DNA of 64,000 nucleotides from Narthecium ossifragum (GCA_963920575.1 OY986974.1:20626248-20690247); one strand, 5' to 3'; counted from the first letter of the stretch, positions 11,546-22,861 are shown. Made by a program: numbers and translations. The notes: a model not told the origin generated them from the sequence alone.

Positions 11546-12039
11546 TTGTCAATCAAATTCAAAGCCTTGGGGACAACATTCAAGATAAGAAGATTGTGCA
11601 AAAGGTACTCCGAAGCCTTCCTCCTAAATTTGATCATATCGTTGTTGTTATTGAAGAGTCAAAAGATCTTTCTTCTTATCCTATGCATGAGTTGATGAGC
11701 TCACTTATTGCCCATGAGCAAAGGATCAACCGATCATCTTCTCAATCGATAGATCAAGCTTTTCAATCAAAGCTTCTTCTCTCCGAGCAAAGAAGTAAGT
11801 CGGAGCAAGGAAAAAGAGGGGGCTCCTTCCACAAAAAGGGAAAATGGCAGCAGTCTCACAAGAGTGGTGATATCAAAGGCAAAGGAAATTCAGCTTGTCG
11901 AATTTGCCGTAAATCAAATCATGAGACAAAAGATTGTTATTTCAAATGCAAGAAGTGCAAAAATGCTAACCACTCCCAAAGAGATCGTTGGTATCAAGAA
12001 AAAAAAGATAACGTGGAAGTCAACTTCACAAAAAAATGA

Positions 12040-13339
12040 AGATCAATTGTTTTCTTGCATGAATGCTCAATCTGAATCTAACCAAGTTTGGTACTTGGAC
12101 AGTGGTTGTTGCAGTCATATGACTGGAAATCTAGACAACTTTGTGGAGCTAGATCAAAGTTTTACATCTCAAATCAAACTTGGTGATGGAAATATACAGA
12201 ATTCCAAAGGCAAGGGAGTAATCTCAGCCTGCACTAATGGAGGTCAGCAAAAATTTATTAGTGATGTTCTTTACGTCTCTAGTATAGCCCAAAATCTCCT
12301 TAGTGTGGGACAACTCTTAAAAAAGGGGTACTCTGTTATTTTCAGAGATGGGAAGGCTAAAATTTTTGAAAACAAAAGTAATTTTCTTGTAGCAACAGTT
12401 GAAATGAATAATAATGTCTTTCCTCTTATAATGCCACATGCCAAGAATGTTGCTTTCAAAGGTGAAAATTTTGATGAAACTGCTTTATGGCATCTGAGAT
12501 ATAGTCATTTGAATTTTAAGGGGCTGCATTTCTTAAAGCAAATGAATATGGTCATTGGTCTTCCATCAATCAAAATGACACATCAAGTTTGTGAAGGGTG
12601 TATTCTCGGAAAGATGCACAAACTTCCTTTTCCAAAAACCTCTTGGAGAGCTAAAGTCCCTTTGGAATTAGTTCATGCCGATATATGGGACCTTCAAGAA
12701 CTCTATCTCTCAATAATAAGAAGTATTTCATACTCTTTGTTGATGATTGTACAAGGATGATGTGGATCTATTTTCTGCAGCAAAAATCCGAGGCATTCTC
12801 TATTTTCCTTTAGTTTAAAACTCTTGTGGAGAAGCAAAGTGGTTTCAAAATCAAAACTCTACGGACTGACCGTGGAGGTGAATTTGTCTATGCTCCTTTC
12901 ATGAAATATTGCAAAGAAAATGGAATTCAAAGGCAACTCACAATTAGAAGAAGCCCTCAACAAAACGGAGTCGCCGAAAGAAAAAATCGCACCATCGTGG
13001 AAATGGCTAGAAGAATGCTAAGGAGCAAGAATTTACCCAAAAATTTTTGGGCTGAAGCTGTTGGTACAACAGTGTATATTCTTAATAGATCTCCAACGAA
13101 GGCTGTCAACAAGAAAACTCCTCTTGAAGCATGGAGCAACAGGAAACCAGTGGTGAAGCATTTTAAAGTCTTATAGATGTATTGTATATTCTCATATTTC
13201 AGCTCCCAATCAAGACAAATTTGATGCCAAAGGTGAGAAGCTTATTTTTATTGGCTACAGTGAAGAATCCAAAGGGTATCGTCTCTTTAATCCCAAAACA
13301 AATAGTGTTGTAGTATCAAGGGATGTTATTTTTGATGAA
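12040..13339 (+). pseudogene. Copia protease and integrase, frame-shifted
   Basis: The protease motif WYLDSGCCSHMTG has its DSG at 12098-12106. It is followed by a GAG-pre-integrase HHCC region (LWHLRYSH, then CEGCILGKMHK near 12595-12625). The integrase core shows VHADIW, LRTDRGGEF and SPQQNGVAERKNR. The frame breaks near 12690, hits TAG at 12811-12813 and breaks again near 13170. Integrase normally inserts the cDNA copy into the host genome; this copy could not encode it. Confidence 0.88.
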
Positions 13340-15076
13340 ATGGCATCCTGGAAATGGGAGGAAGAGTCAACCCAAGCTCCAACAATTTATGAGTTTTGGG
13401 AATCATCGCCAAGTCTTGGTGAAGCTCAAAGTATACCACCAAATCCTGCTACTGCTCCAACTCCAAGACTAGAAAGTTCAGGTTCTCCACCAAGTCTTAT
13501 TACATTGACTCCTTCAAATGCTCCAACTTCAAGCTCCTCAAGCCAAGACAGCTCTGCTTCTCTTCCTAGAAAAATGCGTTCGCTAAGTGACATCTATGAA
13601 ACTTGTGATGTTGCTTTCTTCTCTTATGAACCACAAACTTTTGAAGAGGCTATTAAGGATAAAATATGGAAGAAAGCTATGGATGAAGAAGTTGCTGCCA
13701 TAGAGAAAAACAAGACCTGGGACCTTGTTGACTTGCCCAAAGGAAAGGAGGTAATTGGCCTAAAATGGATATACAAAACCAAGTTCAAGGAAGACGGCAC
13801 CATCCAAAAGCATAAGGCAAGGGTTGTTGCTAAAGGCTATTCTCAACAGCTGGGAATTGATTTCAATGAAACATTCACTCCGGTTGCTAGAATGGAGACT
13901 ACACGTACAGTTCTTGCTTTGGCTGCGCAATTAGAGCTCGATGTTTTTCAAATGGACGTCAAATCAGCTTTTCTCAATGGAGATCTTGAGGAAGAAGTCT
14001 ATGTGGAGCAACCGAAAGGCTATAAAGTAAAAGGAGAAGAAGATAAAGTCTATCGACTCAACAAGGCTCTTTATGGCTTAAAGCAAGCTCCAAGAGCTTG
14101 GAATAGCAAAATTGATGGTTATTTCCGCAAAAATGGATTTCAAAGAAGCCCAAGTGAACCATCACTTTATGTTAAAAAGGAAGCTGCTGAAGACTTTATT
14201 ATTGTCTGCCTTTATGTTGATGATTTAATCTATGCAGGTACTAATACAAAGATGCTTCAAGAGTTCAAAGCAAATATGATGAAAGAATTTGAGATGACTG
14301 ACTTGGGTCTCATGAACTATTTACTTGGAATTCAAGTGAAGCAAATGAAAGGTGCAGTTTTTATTTCTCAAGAGAAGTATGTTGAAGATTTGCTAAAAAA
14401 ATTTCAAATGAGCAATTGTAAGCCGATTGCTACACTCATGTCCTTGAATGAAAAGCTGCAACAAGACGATGGAGAAGCCAAGGTGGATGCAAAAATGTTT
14501 AGAAGCCTTGTTGGCTCGCTAATTTATCTCACCAACACAAGGCCTGGCATCATGCACTCTGTAAGCATGATTTCAAGATTTATGAGCAATCCAAGTAAGC
14601 TTCACTATGTTGCAGCAAAGAGGATCCTAAGATACCTGCAAGGAACAAAGAAGAATGGAATTCTTTATGAAAAAGATGAGGATAACACTCTCATTGGCTA
14701 TTCTGACAGCGATTGGGCCGGGTCTCTTGATGATCGGAAGAGTACATCAGCCTATTTGTTCTGTCTTGGTACAAAGGCAATATCTTGGAGCTCGAAGAAG
14801 CAAAAGATCGTAGCATTATCATCAGCAGAAGCTGAATACATTTCAGCTACTGATGCCGCTTGTGAAGCGATTTGGCTACGACGAATATTAGCAGACTTCC
14901 AGCAAGAACAAATCAAGCCTACAGTCATCTATTGTGACAACATGTCAGCAATCGCCATGACAAAGAATCCTGTATTTCATGCTCGCTCAAAGCACATAGA
15001 GCTTCAGCATCATTTCATAAGAGATTTGGTCAACAATGAAGAAATTTTATTGAAGTTTATAGGAACAAATGAACAA
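13340..15076 (+). CDS. Copia reverse transcriptase and RNase H (cut by a LINE)
   Basis: A long open frame begins in the integrase-RT linker and covers the reverse transcriptase (WDLVDLPKGKEVIGLKWIYK, KARVVAKGYSQ, QMDVKSAFLNG and the catalytic YVDD at 14212-14223). The RNase H domain follows (DSDWAGSLDDRKSTSAY and SSAEAEYISA). It is intact up to FIGTNEQ at 15076, where the LINE is inserted. The last part of the protein (AVDILTKAV) resumes at 19417. The insertion removes only the extreme C-terminus. Confidence 0.9.
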
Positions 15077-15792
15077 AAGATTTGGTATCAAATTCTATCG
15101 TTATCCCTCTACCTTCTCACATCTTCTCTATGCAGATGACCTTCTATTGGTCTCAAGAGGTTCACTTGCTGAAGCTTCTAAGGCCAAGGGCATCCTCTCT
15201 AAGTTCCACTTTCTATCCGGCCTAGCTCTGAACACATCCAAATCCAAAGCCAGCTTTTCACCATGCCTAGATGATGATCAACGCCGCTCTATTTACCGCT
15301 TACTCAACATTGTGGAAACTAGGAGTTGCTTCACTTATCTTGGCGCCCCTGTCGATGGATGCCGGCTCCGTGCACATGACTTCAATGAGTTCCTCGAAAG
15401 TGTCCAGTCGCGACTTCGTGATTGGAACTCCTTGAAGCTGTCAGAAGCCGGAAGAGTAACCCTCATCAAATCGGTCCTGCAGGCAAGCCCCACACATGTC
15501 TTCATGGCAACCCACATGCCCATTCAAGTCATCAATTCCTTGGATCTTCTCTCTAGAAACTTCCTATGGGGCGGCTGCAAGGCTTCTCCTACAAGCAGAG
15601 TGGGATGGAGGACGGTGTGCAAATCCACTGAGTCTGGCAGTTTGGGACTCCGTGACTTGCGAACATGGCAGCAAGCTCTCAGAATCAAGCGAGCGGCATC
15701 CTTTCTCTCTGAGAACCCTTCAATCTGGAAGAAAATCACCAAGGCAAAGTACAAGTGGCAGGGGTATCTACCGACTAGTACCACACCGAGCC
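15077..15792 (+). pseudogene. LINE reverse transcriptase fragment
   Basis: The open frame contains the RT catalytic YADD and the downstream conserved words SGLALNTSKSK, FTYLGAPVDG, SLKLSEAGRVTLIKSVL and FLWGGC. These are the usual landmarks of non-LTR retrotransposon RT in plants. It ends where the solo LTR was inserted in GAGCC (15788-15792). The frame resumes at 18099. Confidence 0.9.
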
Positions 15793-18093
15793 TGTAAGGG
15801 CCTTAATGTATAATTCCGGGCTTTTATGTAAAATGGAGTGCTTTTGGCGGGATTTCACGTTTTGCGGGGGTTTTTATGCAAAACCACCCCCCGCCCCCCT
15901 CTTCTAGAAGAATCAAGTCTTCTCTTCTCCCTCGTTTCTTCTTTGGCTGCCAACCCGTCGCTCGAGAGAGGGAGTGAGATCGAGATTGAGGGAGATCGAG
16001 ATTGAGGGAGATCGAGAGAGAGATCGAGAGGGAGAGATCGGAAGAGAGAACGAGAGTGAGATCGGAGTGAGAGATGGAGAGGAAGCAAGGAGATCGCCGG
16101 CGCTGGAGAAGAAGAAGAAGAGAAGAAAGGAGGAGGAGCCGGGAGGAGAAGTGGAGATCACCGGAAAAAGAGCTGATCCGGTGAGCTTTCCACCGGGTTT
16201 CGTCTTCCTTGGCTTAGGTAAGCTTTTAGCTTCTCTCCCCTTTAATTTCCTTTGTTTTCCGTCGGTCTTCCGTTGGGTTTTGGGGAGTTTCGTTGTCTTC
16301 CGGCGATGGGTCGCCGGAGAAGGTGCCATGGACGGCGACGGGGACCTCCCTCGGCGACTGCAGCGCCGAGGAAGGACCCCTGTGGTCCGGGGCATCTTTC
16401 TCCGAGCCCTGTTCGGTTTTCCCCATGGCAGGGGATCTTTGATCCTCCTCCCTGCCATGGATTCCGGTGAGGTCCGGCCGGCTTTCTCTAGCCGTGGCCG
16501 TTGGTCTCCCTCGAGGACCAGGAGCTTGGGGTAGCAAGCTTCGTCCTTCTCTCTGCAGTGGTGGCTGTCCGGAGAGGCAGTGGGTTTTGTGGGCCTCTCA
16601 GCGAAGCTCCGGTGGCCCTTGGCAGAAGGGTGTGCGTCACCTGGGCTGGGTCGTCGCAGATGCATCGCAGATGCATCGTTGACGCGGCGGATTCCGTCGA
16701 GCGAGGCAAGTTGTAGCCACGGTGCGGTCGAGCGGTGACGCAACGTTGGAAACGCCGAGCGGCTGGTCCATCGTGGGCGGAGTCGTCGCGCACTTCGGTG
16801 CGCGGAGCGCCGACATCCGATGTGGGTCTTTGACGGGTCTTTTCGATCGGGTTTTCGAGCTCTATCCAATTTTAGTAGATTTAATGGCGTTTGGTGCCCT
16901 ACCTGACCGTTTCCTTATCTTTGTGCTTTAGTTGATCTTTTGAGCGGTGGTCGAGTGACGGAGCATGACGTGGACCCCGGACTTGGAGAACGCGTGTCGA
17001 CTGTCCTTTTAAGGTAGGAGTTACCTCCTAGGATTGTTGTGCTTGTATGCAATGTTTTGTTATGTATGATATATGATGTGTTGTGTTTATGTTATGCTAT
17101 GATGTTTCCTTGTATGGTATGAATATATGATGATTGTTATTGGTTTGATTGCTATGTTCTTTGCCTTGTGCATGCATGATAGGATCGGGGATTAGGATTG
17201 GGTCTAGTCAGGTCCTGTAGCTAGACTAGTCAGAGTCTAGGGACTAAGTTGATGACTAGATCTGATTTAAAGATCTGATATGAGGACTTTGATCTGATTA
17301 AAGATTTGATTGGAGGATTTGATCTGATTGATTATCTAATTTGAGGATCTGACTTGAGAGTGTGTTGCCTATACTAGTATATTGAGGCCTGTATAGAGTC
17401 TATAGGGGTCTGGGTGAGCGTTGGCGGTCGGACGCGGTGCTGTGCATGTAAGACTGCCTAGACTAGCCAGACCATACTAGGATCAGTAGACTAGGATAGG
17501 TGGATGTTGTACCTATACTAGTATACTGGGGCTGGGTATAGAGTCTATAGGGGTATGGGCGAGCATTGACGGCCGGACGCGGCGACTGTGCGTGTAAGAC
17601 TTACCCATACTAGCCAGACCATACTTGGGCAGTATACTAGGATAGGTGTGTACACCAGTGTCTTAGTTGGTGACTCCTACTGGGCTTTAGAGCTCATTCG
17701 TGTTAGGTTTTGGTTTTTGTGCAGGAGGACCTATTGGGTAGGCCAGAGACCAGTGCAGGCCATTGAGGTCCTGTCTCAGGATGAGGAGTCACTTTATCAT
17801 TATGTCTATTTTTTTATGTTTGATAAAGCATGTATATGTTGGAAATGAAAGAATTATGTATTATAAATTTCAGACTGAATTATCATGTATATTATTTGAA
17901 TTGATGTGGGCGTATGTGCCCTAGTGATGGTGAATGATTGTAAAGAGATAAATATTTGATTAATGGTTTTATGATGTGTATTATCTGTTGAAATGTTGTA
18001 ATAGTGATCTCACGTGCCCGTGCCCAAGGATCATGTCGAAATTTTCTGTAATTATTTGGGATATTTTATATTTAATTGGGGCGGGGCGTGACA
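15793..18093 (+). mobile_element. Long solo LTR (2.3 kb) inside the LINE
   Basis: It begins TGTAAGGGCC and ends GGGGCGTGACA. The flanking 5-mers GAGCC (15788-15792) and GAACC (18094-18098) match at four of five positions. Both ends resemble the other long LTRs here, but the middle is a different subfamily. It contains a GATCGAGATTGAGGGA repeat near 15980-16020, CT-rich and AG-rich tracts, and a tandem duplication of about 142 bp at 17360-17645. The long open frames in it (15913-16869 minus, 15974-16534 plus) show no domain and overlap one another, so I do not call them genes. Confidence 0.85.
17360..17645. repeat. 142-bp tandem duplication inside the solo LTR
   Basis: Two copies share CCTATACTAGTATA, TAGAGTCTATAGGGG, CGGACGCGG, TGTAAGACT and CTAGCCAGACCATACT in the same order at about 142-bp spacing, with moderate divergence. 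Confidence 0.8.
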
Positions 18094-18098
18094 GAACC

Positions 18099-19340
18099 GC
18101 AGTTCCGGATGCTGGCACAAGATCTGTGCCGCCGCGAAGACACTATGGTCAGGCCTTCGCTGGATCCCTTGCGCTAGCTCCCAACTTCATGCCCTTAATG
18201 ATGCATGGTTTCATGATCTACCAATCATCCGCTCTCCTTCATTCTTTGTCTATGATCGGGACCGCCCAGACTGGTTTGATGGCTCCATTGGATCACTGAT
18301 GACTGAGGATGGTATGTGGGACCAACCGCGCCTTCTTTCACTCTTCCATCCTGACCTGGTGGAGATAATTCTAAAGGTCAGAATTCGTCCTGCGCAGTCC
18401 TTCGATCAACCAATCTGGATTTTCTCCAACACTGGCCTCATCACTACTTCAATGAGGTATGTTCCTTCTCCTGGACTAATCTCTGGAAAATCCTCGCTGG
18501 TCCACGAATAAAGTTCTTTCTCTGGCATCTCCGACATCAAAAACTTGCTACGGCTGAAGCCCTCTGGAAGTGCAAATGCATCCCTGACCCAACCTGCAAA
18601 CGGTGCGGCATCGACATTGAATCCCTCGAGCATATTTTCTTTCAGTGTGACTTTGCCAGGTCTGTTTGGGACTTGATCCTTGAGAACAACCACCTCCAAC
18701 CAAGCTGTGTTCTTGATTGTTGGGCCATCCTCTCTGCAATGGCAGACCCTTCCAACAGCAGAACATGGATTGCTTACACCCTCTGGCGGCTCTGGAAGGA
18801 GAGGAACTCCTTAGTCTTCAACAACCAACACTCCTCGCCGCCTCAACTCTTCAGACTCATTGCAAGGCAATCAAAAGAGTTTCTGGCAGCTAGGAAACCG
18901 GCTTTTCCTCCACCAGCACCTGCTCGGGCCCATCCCTTCTTGATCCGCACCGACGCCTCGGTGTCCTCTTCCTCATCCGGTCTTGCTGCTTGTTGCCTGG
19001 ACAGCTTGGGAACTACCATCCTTTGGACTTGGCAGCAACCTTCTCACTCAATGCCAGTGATTGAAGCAGAACTCAATGCCATTGTTGGTGGTGTCAGGGA
19101 AGCGAAGAATCGCGGCTACTCCGACTTCCATGTAGAATCCGGCTGTCTGCTCGCTGTCCGCCTGCTAAACGGATCCTCAGCATGGCCGGTTTTTCTTCAA
19201 AATACTCTCAAGTCTATTTGGTGGATTACCGCTCAAAGAACTTCCTCCTCTTTCACCCACATCCCTAGAAATGTCAATACTATTGCGAATGAGCTTGCTA
19301 TTCAAGCCCGTCTCAATAGTAGCTTGATGCGCTAATCCCA
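18099..19340 (+). pseudogene. LINE zf-RVT and RNase H region
   Basis: The frame resumes after the solo LTR with WHKICAAAKTLWSGLRWI and LNDAWFHDLPI. One frameshift lies near 18430-18480, where the frame changes before FFLWHLRHQKL. The zf-RVT motif is CKRCGIDIESLEHIFFQCD. The RNase H has LIRTDAS and EAELNAI with the expected D and E, but the third acidic position of the usual VESD motif reads VESG near 19140. It stops at the TAA at 19333-19335. This copy is probably inactive. Confidence 0.85.
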
Positions 19341-19501
19341 CATCTTGTACCGTTCCCCCTGTAACCGGCCCTATTTTCTAGCCTCCGGGCTTACTTCGTC
19401 AAAAAAAAATGAACAAGCAGTAGACATCCTCACAAAAGCTGTCACAAGTGAGAAGATCGAGAAGTTCAAGACCAGACTGAAAATTACAAATTTAGTGGGG
19501 G

Positions 19502-19752
19502 TGTTAAAGTGTGAAATTTGTAATTTTCTAAAGAAAAGTCTAGATAGTCTTTGAATGTAGGAATGGTCTAGAAAAATTGTAGTTCCAAGATGATAGGATT
19601 GGGAATTGTATAAGAAGTTAAGGATGATATTAATAGGGCTCTAGAGGCTTCTATCAAGTCATATAAACAGAGCATTCCAAATCCAGTTGTAATGAAGAAA
19701 AATTAATCAAAAAATCACATTCCCACTTCTCAAAGTCCATTTGTCTCCAACA
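19502..19752 (+). repeat. 3' LTR of the copia element
   Basis: A TGTTAAAGTG...CCAACA unit of 251 bp follows the purine tract AGTGGGGG. It is followed by ATTCC (19753-19757), which matches the copy at 8381-8385. It reads as identical to the 5' LTR. The pol frame runs into it and stops at 19554. Confidence 0.93.
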
Positions 19753-21115
19753 ATTCCATGTGGTAAAGACCAGTTGAAATAGTAGAGGAGATGAGCAAGA
19801 GCAAGCTCCATATTCGCCATAGCAAACCTAATTCCTGGGCATGCACATTCTCCTTCCAGCTCCAAATGGTATGAACTCGTAGTTGTCATCTTTGAAGTCG
19901 ACCAAATTCCCCTCGAACCTCTCCGGCATGATCTCCTCCGCGTCGTCCCAATACTGAGAATCTCTCCCCAAAGCCCATGCATTGATGATCACCCTGGTAT
20001 TTTCTTGTATTTCGTAACTATTTATCTTGCATGCCTTTGTACACAATCTAGGGAGTAACAATGGTGCCGGAGGGTGCAACCTTAGAGCTTCTTTTATCAC
20101 TAGCTTCAGGTAGTTTAATCCTCCAACATTACTCTCCGTCACCATGGTCATGGTCTCCCCTTTAAGAGCTTCCCTCACCTCTACTTGTGTCTTCTCCATA
20201 ACCCTTGGGTTCCTCATCAGCTCCGCCATGGCCCATGTCAATGTCGAAGCCGAAGAACCACTCCCCGCTAGGAATATATCCTGTCCATATATTGCAACAA
20301 TTAATCATCAAGAACGACTACAATCAACAAAATAACTACGTACGTACAATTTGCTTGCTAGTTGCAACTAATTAATTAGCCTTTTTTTAGACTTACAAAT
20401 ATGATAGCTTTAATGGTAGTGGTCGCGCGTGAGTGGAAATCCAAAGCCTCCCTTCTCCTGAGAACTTAAAAGGACATCAAGCAAATTTTCCTCGGAGGTA
20501 TCTCTCTCGGAGTTCATCATCATCCTATTCATCTTACACTCCTGCTGCTCTTTGATTATGAAACCAAGTACACCATCAACTCTTTTGTGACATCTCTCTA
20601 ACTTCATGTCTATATATCCCACTAAGCCAACGAACACAAGGCAACGACGGAAAAAGATCCGCGACGGTGAATCCAATACCAAATCGCAGCGATTCCTTCA
20701 GCGCAGACAAGAAGGTCTCCTTGTCCTTGCATTAATTTGTTCCCGAAAGCCGCCCTCGCTGTGAGATCAGAGCTGAGGTTGTGAAGCATCATGCTAAGGT
20801 TCACAGCTGAGGAGCCCTTGGATGCAATATTTTGCATGAGTTTTGATATCTCGTACGTCCTCCCTAATTGAGCAGACTGATTGCACCCGTTTCGCGCTCA
20901 ACAGCTCCACCACGCAAAACTTTCGCAATTGTCGCCAGTAATCACCATAAGGAGCGGAGAGCACATCAGTTCCTCCATAGGTCATGATCCTAGCGGCGAT
21001 GATATCCGGCCTCGACGAGAAGTCCACATCATGAGTCTTCAAAACCTCCTTTGCGACATCAGCAGACGACACGACCACAGCAGAGATCTCGCCGAGCTTG
21101 AGGTGGATGAGAGGC

Positions 21116-21679
21116 TAGTGCACGGTAAACGTGAAAGCCACTCGTCGGGAGAGAAAACAGTCCTCTCGGCGTGAGAGACCACCAGGAAGGAGAAAACCAC
21201 CAAATTTTACTAATAAAAATATGCTCTGATTACAAACCCTAAAACTCCTTTTATAAGATAAGGAGAGACCAACTTACACATGAACTCAAATATATAGGAA
21301 TTTAAACTCAACCCAATAACTAATGAAGCAAACCGGAATTAAAAACCGGCTAGAAATAGGAAACCTTTTAAAAATAATAAAGACCGATAACCTGCCAAAA
21401 AAAGAAAGTTTTGTATAAAAATGGAAATTTAGGGCATAAGAAAAAGGAATCTAGAGATTTTGAGATCTCTGATGAATCTCGTCGGACTCGTCGAGCCGAT
21501 CGAAACGACTGGTCACACGCCCCGATCGGACATCGGGGTCGAAACTTATGCCCATCCGACGGTCACGGTCGCACGAAGATCTGAGTCGGACGGATGGAGT
21601 TCGAACGCGACCGGATCGGCTAGTAAGTCTCTCCGGATCAGATTCAACCATGTCTGAATCTGAACTTGGTCCTGCATCA
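21116..21679 (-). mobile_element. Solo LTR in the P450 first exon
   Basis: The 564-bp unit on the minus strand starts TGATGCAGGACC and belongs to the family of 476-1112 and 2156-5032. It shares the CCGATCGGGGCGTGTGACCAG block. The 5-mer GAGGC flanks it at 21111-21115 and 21680-21684. Removing it with one copy rejoins the P450 frame as [11 protein letters not shown]. The 3' terminus reads TA instead of CA. Confidence 0.9.
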
Positions 21680-21907
21680 GAGGCCCATAGGTTTTGGATA
21701 GGTCACGGAGTGCATGGTGAGTCAGTGAGCCAACAAGATGGTGCAAGTTTCCTATGATGGGTAGCAGAGGAGGGCCTGGAGGCAGCTTGGCATGTTTGTG
21801 CCTCGTTCCATATGAGTTCAAGGATTTCATCACCTAGACGAAGAGGAGAAAGAAGAAGAGGGTGAAAATAGTAGGATAGAGCTTATAATTATGAGGAAGA
21901 ACACCAT

Positions 21908-22200
21908 TTTTGAATGTGTAAGATGTATAACTGTGTTGCTCATAAGATTTGTATTTATATGGTTTTTGGGATCCCGTACCTATAGGTACTGCCGTACTGG
22001 TCAGGTGTGTAACTACTAGCTGGCACGCATCTGCAAGAAAATATTATTCTCAAAGTTTCCAATTATTTTTTGCTTGCATGCTTCACTTGTCATTCCACAA
22101 GTTCTTCAGCTTTTATTTTTTTATTTTTTTGTTGGTAAGGTTTGAAGCGTGTGTAACTAACTATCAGCACATATGCTATTTGTGATTAGATAAAGATTCA
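21908..22200. other. 5' flank of the P450 pseudogene
   Basis: AT-rich sequence upstream (relative to the minus-strand gene). It probably includes the former promoter. No clear TATA box was chosen and no other feature was seen. Confidence 0.35.
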
Positions 22201-22203
22201 CGC

Positions 22204-22636
22204 CGCCACCCCGTTTGGTATGGGGTTAGAAAAAGTGGGGTTAAGAGGGGATAGGGTTAGATGGAATTAGAAAATATGGGGTTAAGGAATGGTGGTAAGA
22301 AAAAGTAGAGTGATGGTGATAGGTGGAATGAGGATAATCCCGTAATCATTACTTTTACTGTTTGGGTAAAAAATGGAGATAAGGGGGGATAAAGTGGGCT
22401 TATCCCCCCTTATCCCCCAACCAAACAGATAAGGGCCTGTTTGGTGTGGGATTCTTGAATTTATCTTCAAACATCTTTTCTTAGCTAAAGTAATCATTAT
22501 ACATTTATTCTCATTTCATCTATTATTATCACTCTACTTTTTCTTATTCTAAGTAATCATTATTATTTTATTTTTACTTTTTCTATCTCCAAAATCCCTT
22601 ATTCCTATTTTTTCAGACCCGATACCAAACGAGGCC
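22204..22636. mobile_element. Two adjacent MITEs with CGTTTGGTA-type ends
   Basis: The left unit (about 22204-22428) begins CCCGTTTGGTATGGGG and ends with CCCCAACCAAACAG. The second (about 22433-22636) begins GGCCTGTTTGGTGTGGG and ends GACCCGATACCAAACGAGG. The ends of each are inverted repeats of one another. No coding capacity. The same end type recurs at 32976-33189. Confidence 0.65.
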
Positions 22637-22861
22637 TAAAACTCATAAAAACCTATTGTTAGGTGAATATTCAAGTCACAATGACCACGAATCATCCAAA
22701 CTTGCTTGAGATAGGCCCAGGAACAGAAAAAGCACTCAGTCAGCTTGTTTGACGGAGTAAAACATTGGAATTAGCATTTGCGGACAGTTTGACTCCACCA
22801 TTGAGGAAAGCAGAGTAGAAATATGCATTCTTCTTCCTAATATAGATTGCCATCTTTTTTA

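Larger units (their letters stand above)
8696..12039 (+). pseudogene. Copia gag, interrupted by a solo LTR
   Basis: The ATG at 8696 opens a frame starting MATNSTQTMFSY, with the plant copia gag N-terminus (FEGIHYDYWSSQI) and the following gag_2 region. It is cut at 9169 by the 2376-bp solo LTR and resumes in frame at 11551 (NQIQSLGDNIQDK, then LPPKFDHIV). A CCHC zinc knuckle CRICRKSNHETKDC follows near 11900, with a degenerate second one after it. The frame ends at 12037-12039 beside a run of seven A residues. The protease continues in another frame, so a homopolymer length change separates gag from pol. Confidence 0.88.
15067..19416 (+). mobile_element. 5'-truncated L1-type LINE with target duplication
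   Basis: The 10-bp direct repeat AAATGAACAA at 15067-15076 and 19407-19416 brackets a segment that opens inside a reverse transcriptase (SHLLYADDLLLVS with the YADD catalytic motif). It continues through the C-terminal RT region and a zf-RVT zinc-binding segment (CKRCGIDIESLEHIFFQCD), then an RNase H domain, and ends in a short 3' untranslated part and an A run. Endonuclease and most of RT are missing, as is typical of incomplete target-primed reverse transcription. A long solo LTR (15793-18093) interrupts it. Confidence 0.9.
8386..19752 (+). mobile_element. Ty1/copia LTR retrotransposon with nested insertions
   Basis: The element has 251-bp LTRs at 8386-8636 and 19502-19752 that read as identical, and an ATTCC target duplication at 8381-8385 and 19753-19757. 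A primer site TGGTATCAAGAGC starts at 8641 and a purine tract AGTGGGGG lies just before the 3' LTR. The domain order is gag, protease, integrase, reverse transcriptase, RNase H, which is diagnostic of copia. About 6.7 kb of its 11.4 kb is foreign: a long solo LTR (9170-11545) and a LINE (15077-19406) that itself holds a solo LTR. It is inserted into the C-terminal coding region of the P450, in the opposite orientation. Confidence 0.95.
8269..21907 (-). pseudogene. CYP71-type cytochrome P450 pseudogene, split by two LTR insertions
   Basis: Read on the minus strand from 21907: an N-terminal hydrophobic anchor (frame-shifted, with a stop), the [18 protein letters not shown] proline hinge (about 21770-21800), an interrupting solo LTR (21116-21679), the [13 protein letters not shown] helix C, a short intron at about 20284-20397, helix I region, KEALRLHPP (ExxR), PERFEG, and the heme loop FGAGRRMC near 19850. 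The C-terminus then jumps across the 11.4-kb copia to 8385-8269, where MTPDELDTAE and RRKLDLILF end at a TGA at 8269-8271. Removing each insertion restores the local frame exactly. Further damage includes frameshifts near 20838, 20700 and 20650, and 4-bp insertions just before the intron and just after the heme cysteine. Family members are ER-anchored monooxygenases. This copy is not functional. Confidence 0.92.

Noticed and set aside
15913..16869. 318-residue minus-strand open frame
   Set aside because: It lies wholly inside a solo LTR, overlaps other long frames on the opposite strand, is low-complexity Arg/Pro/Ser-rich and has no domain.
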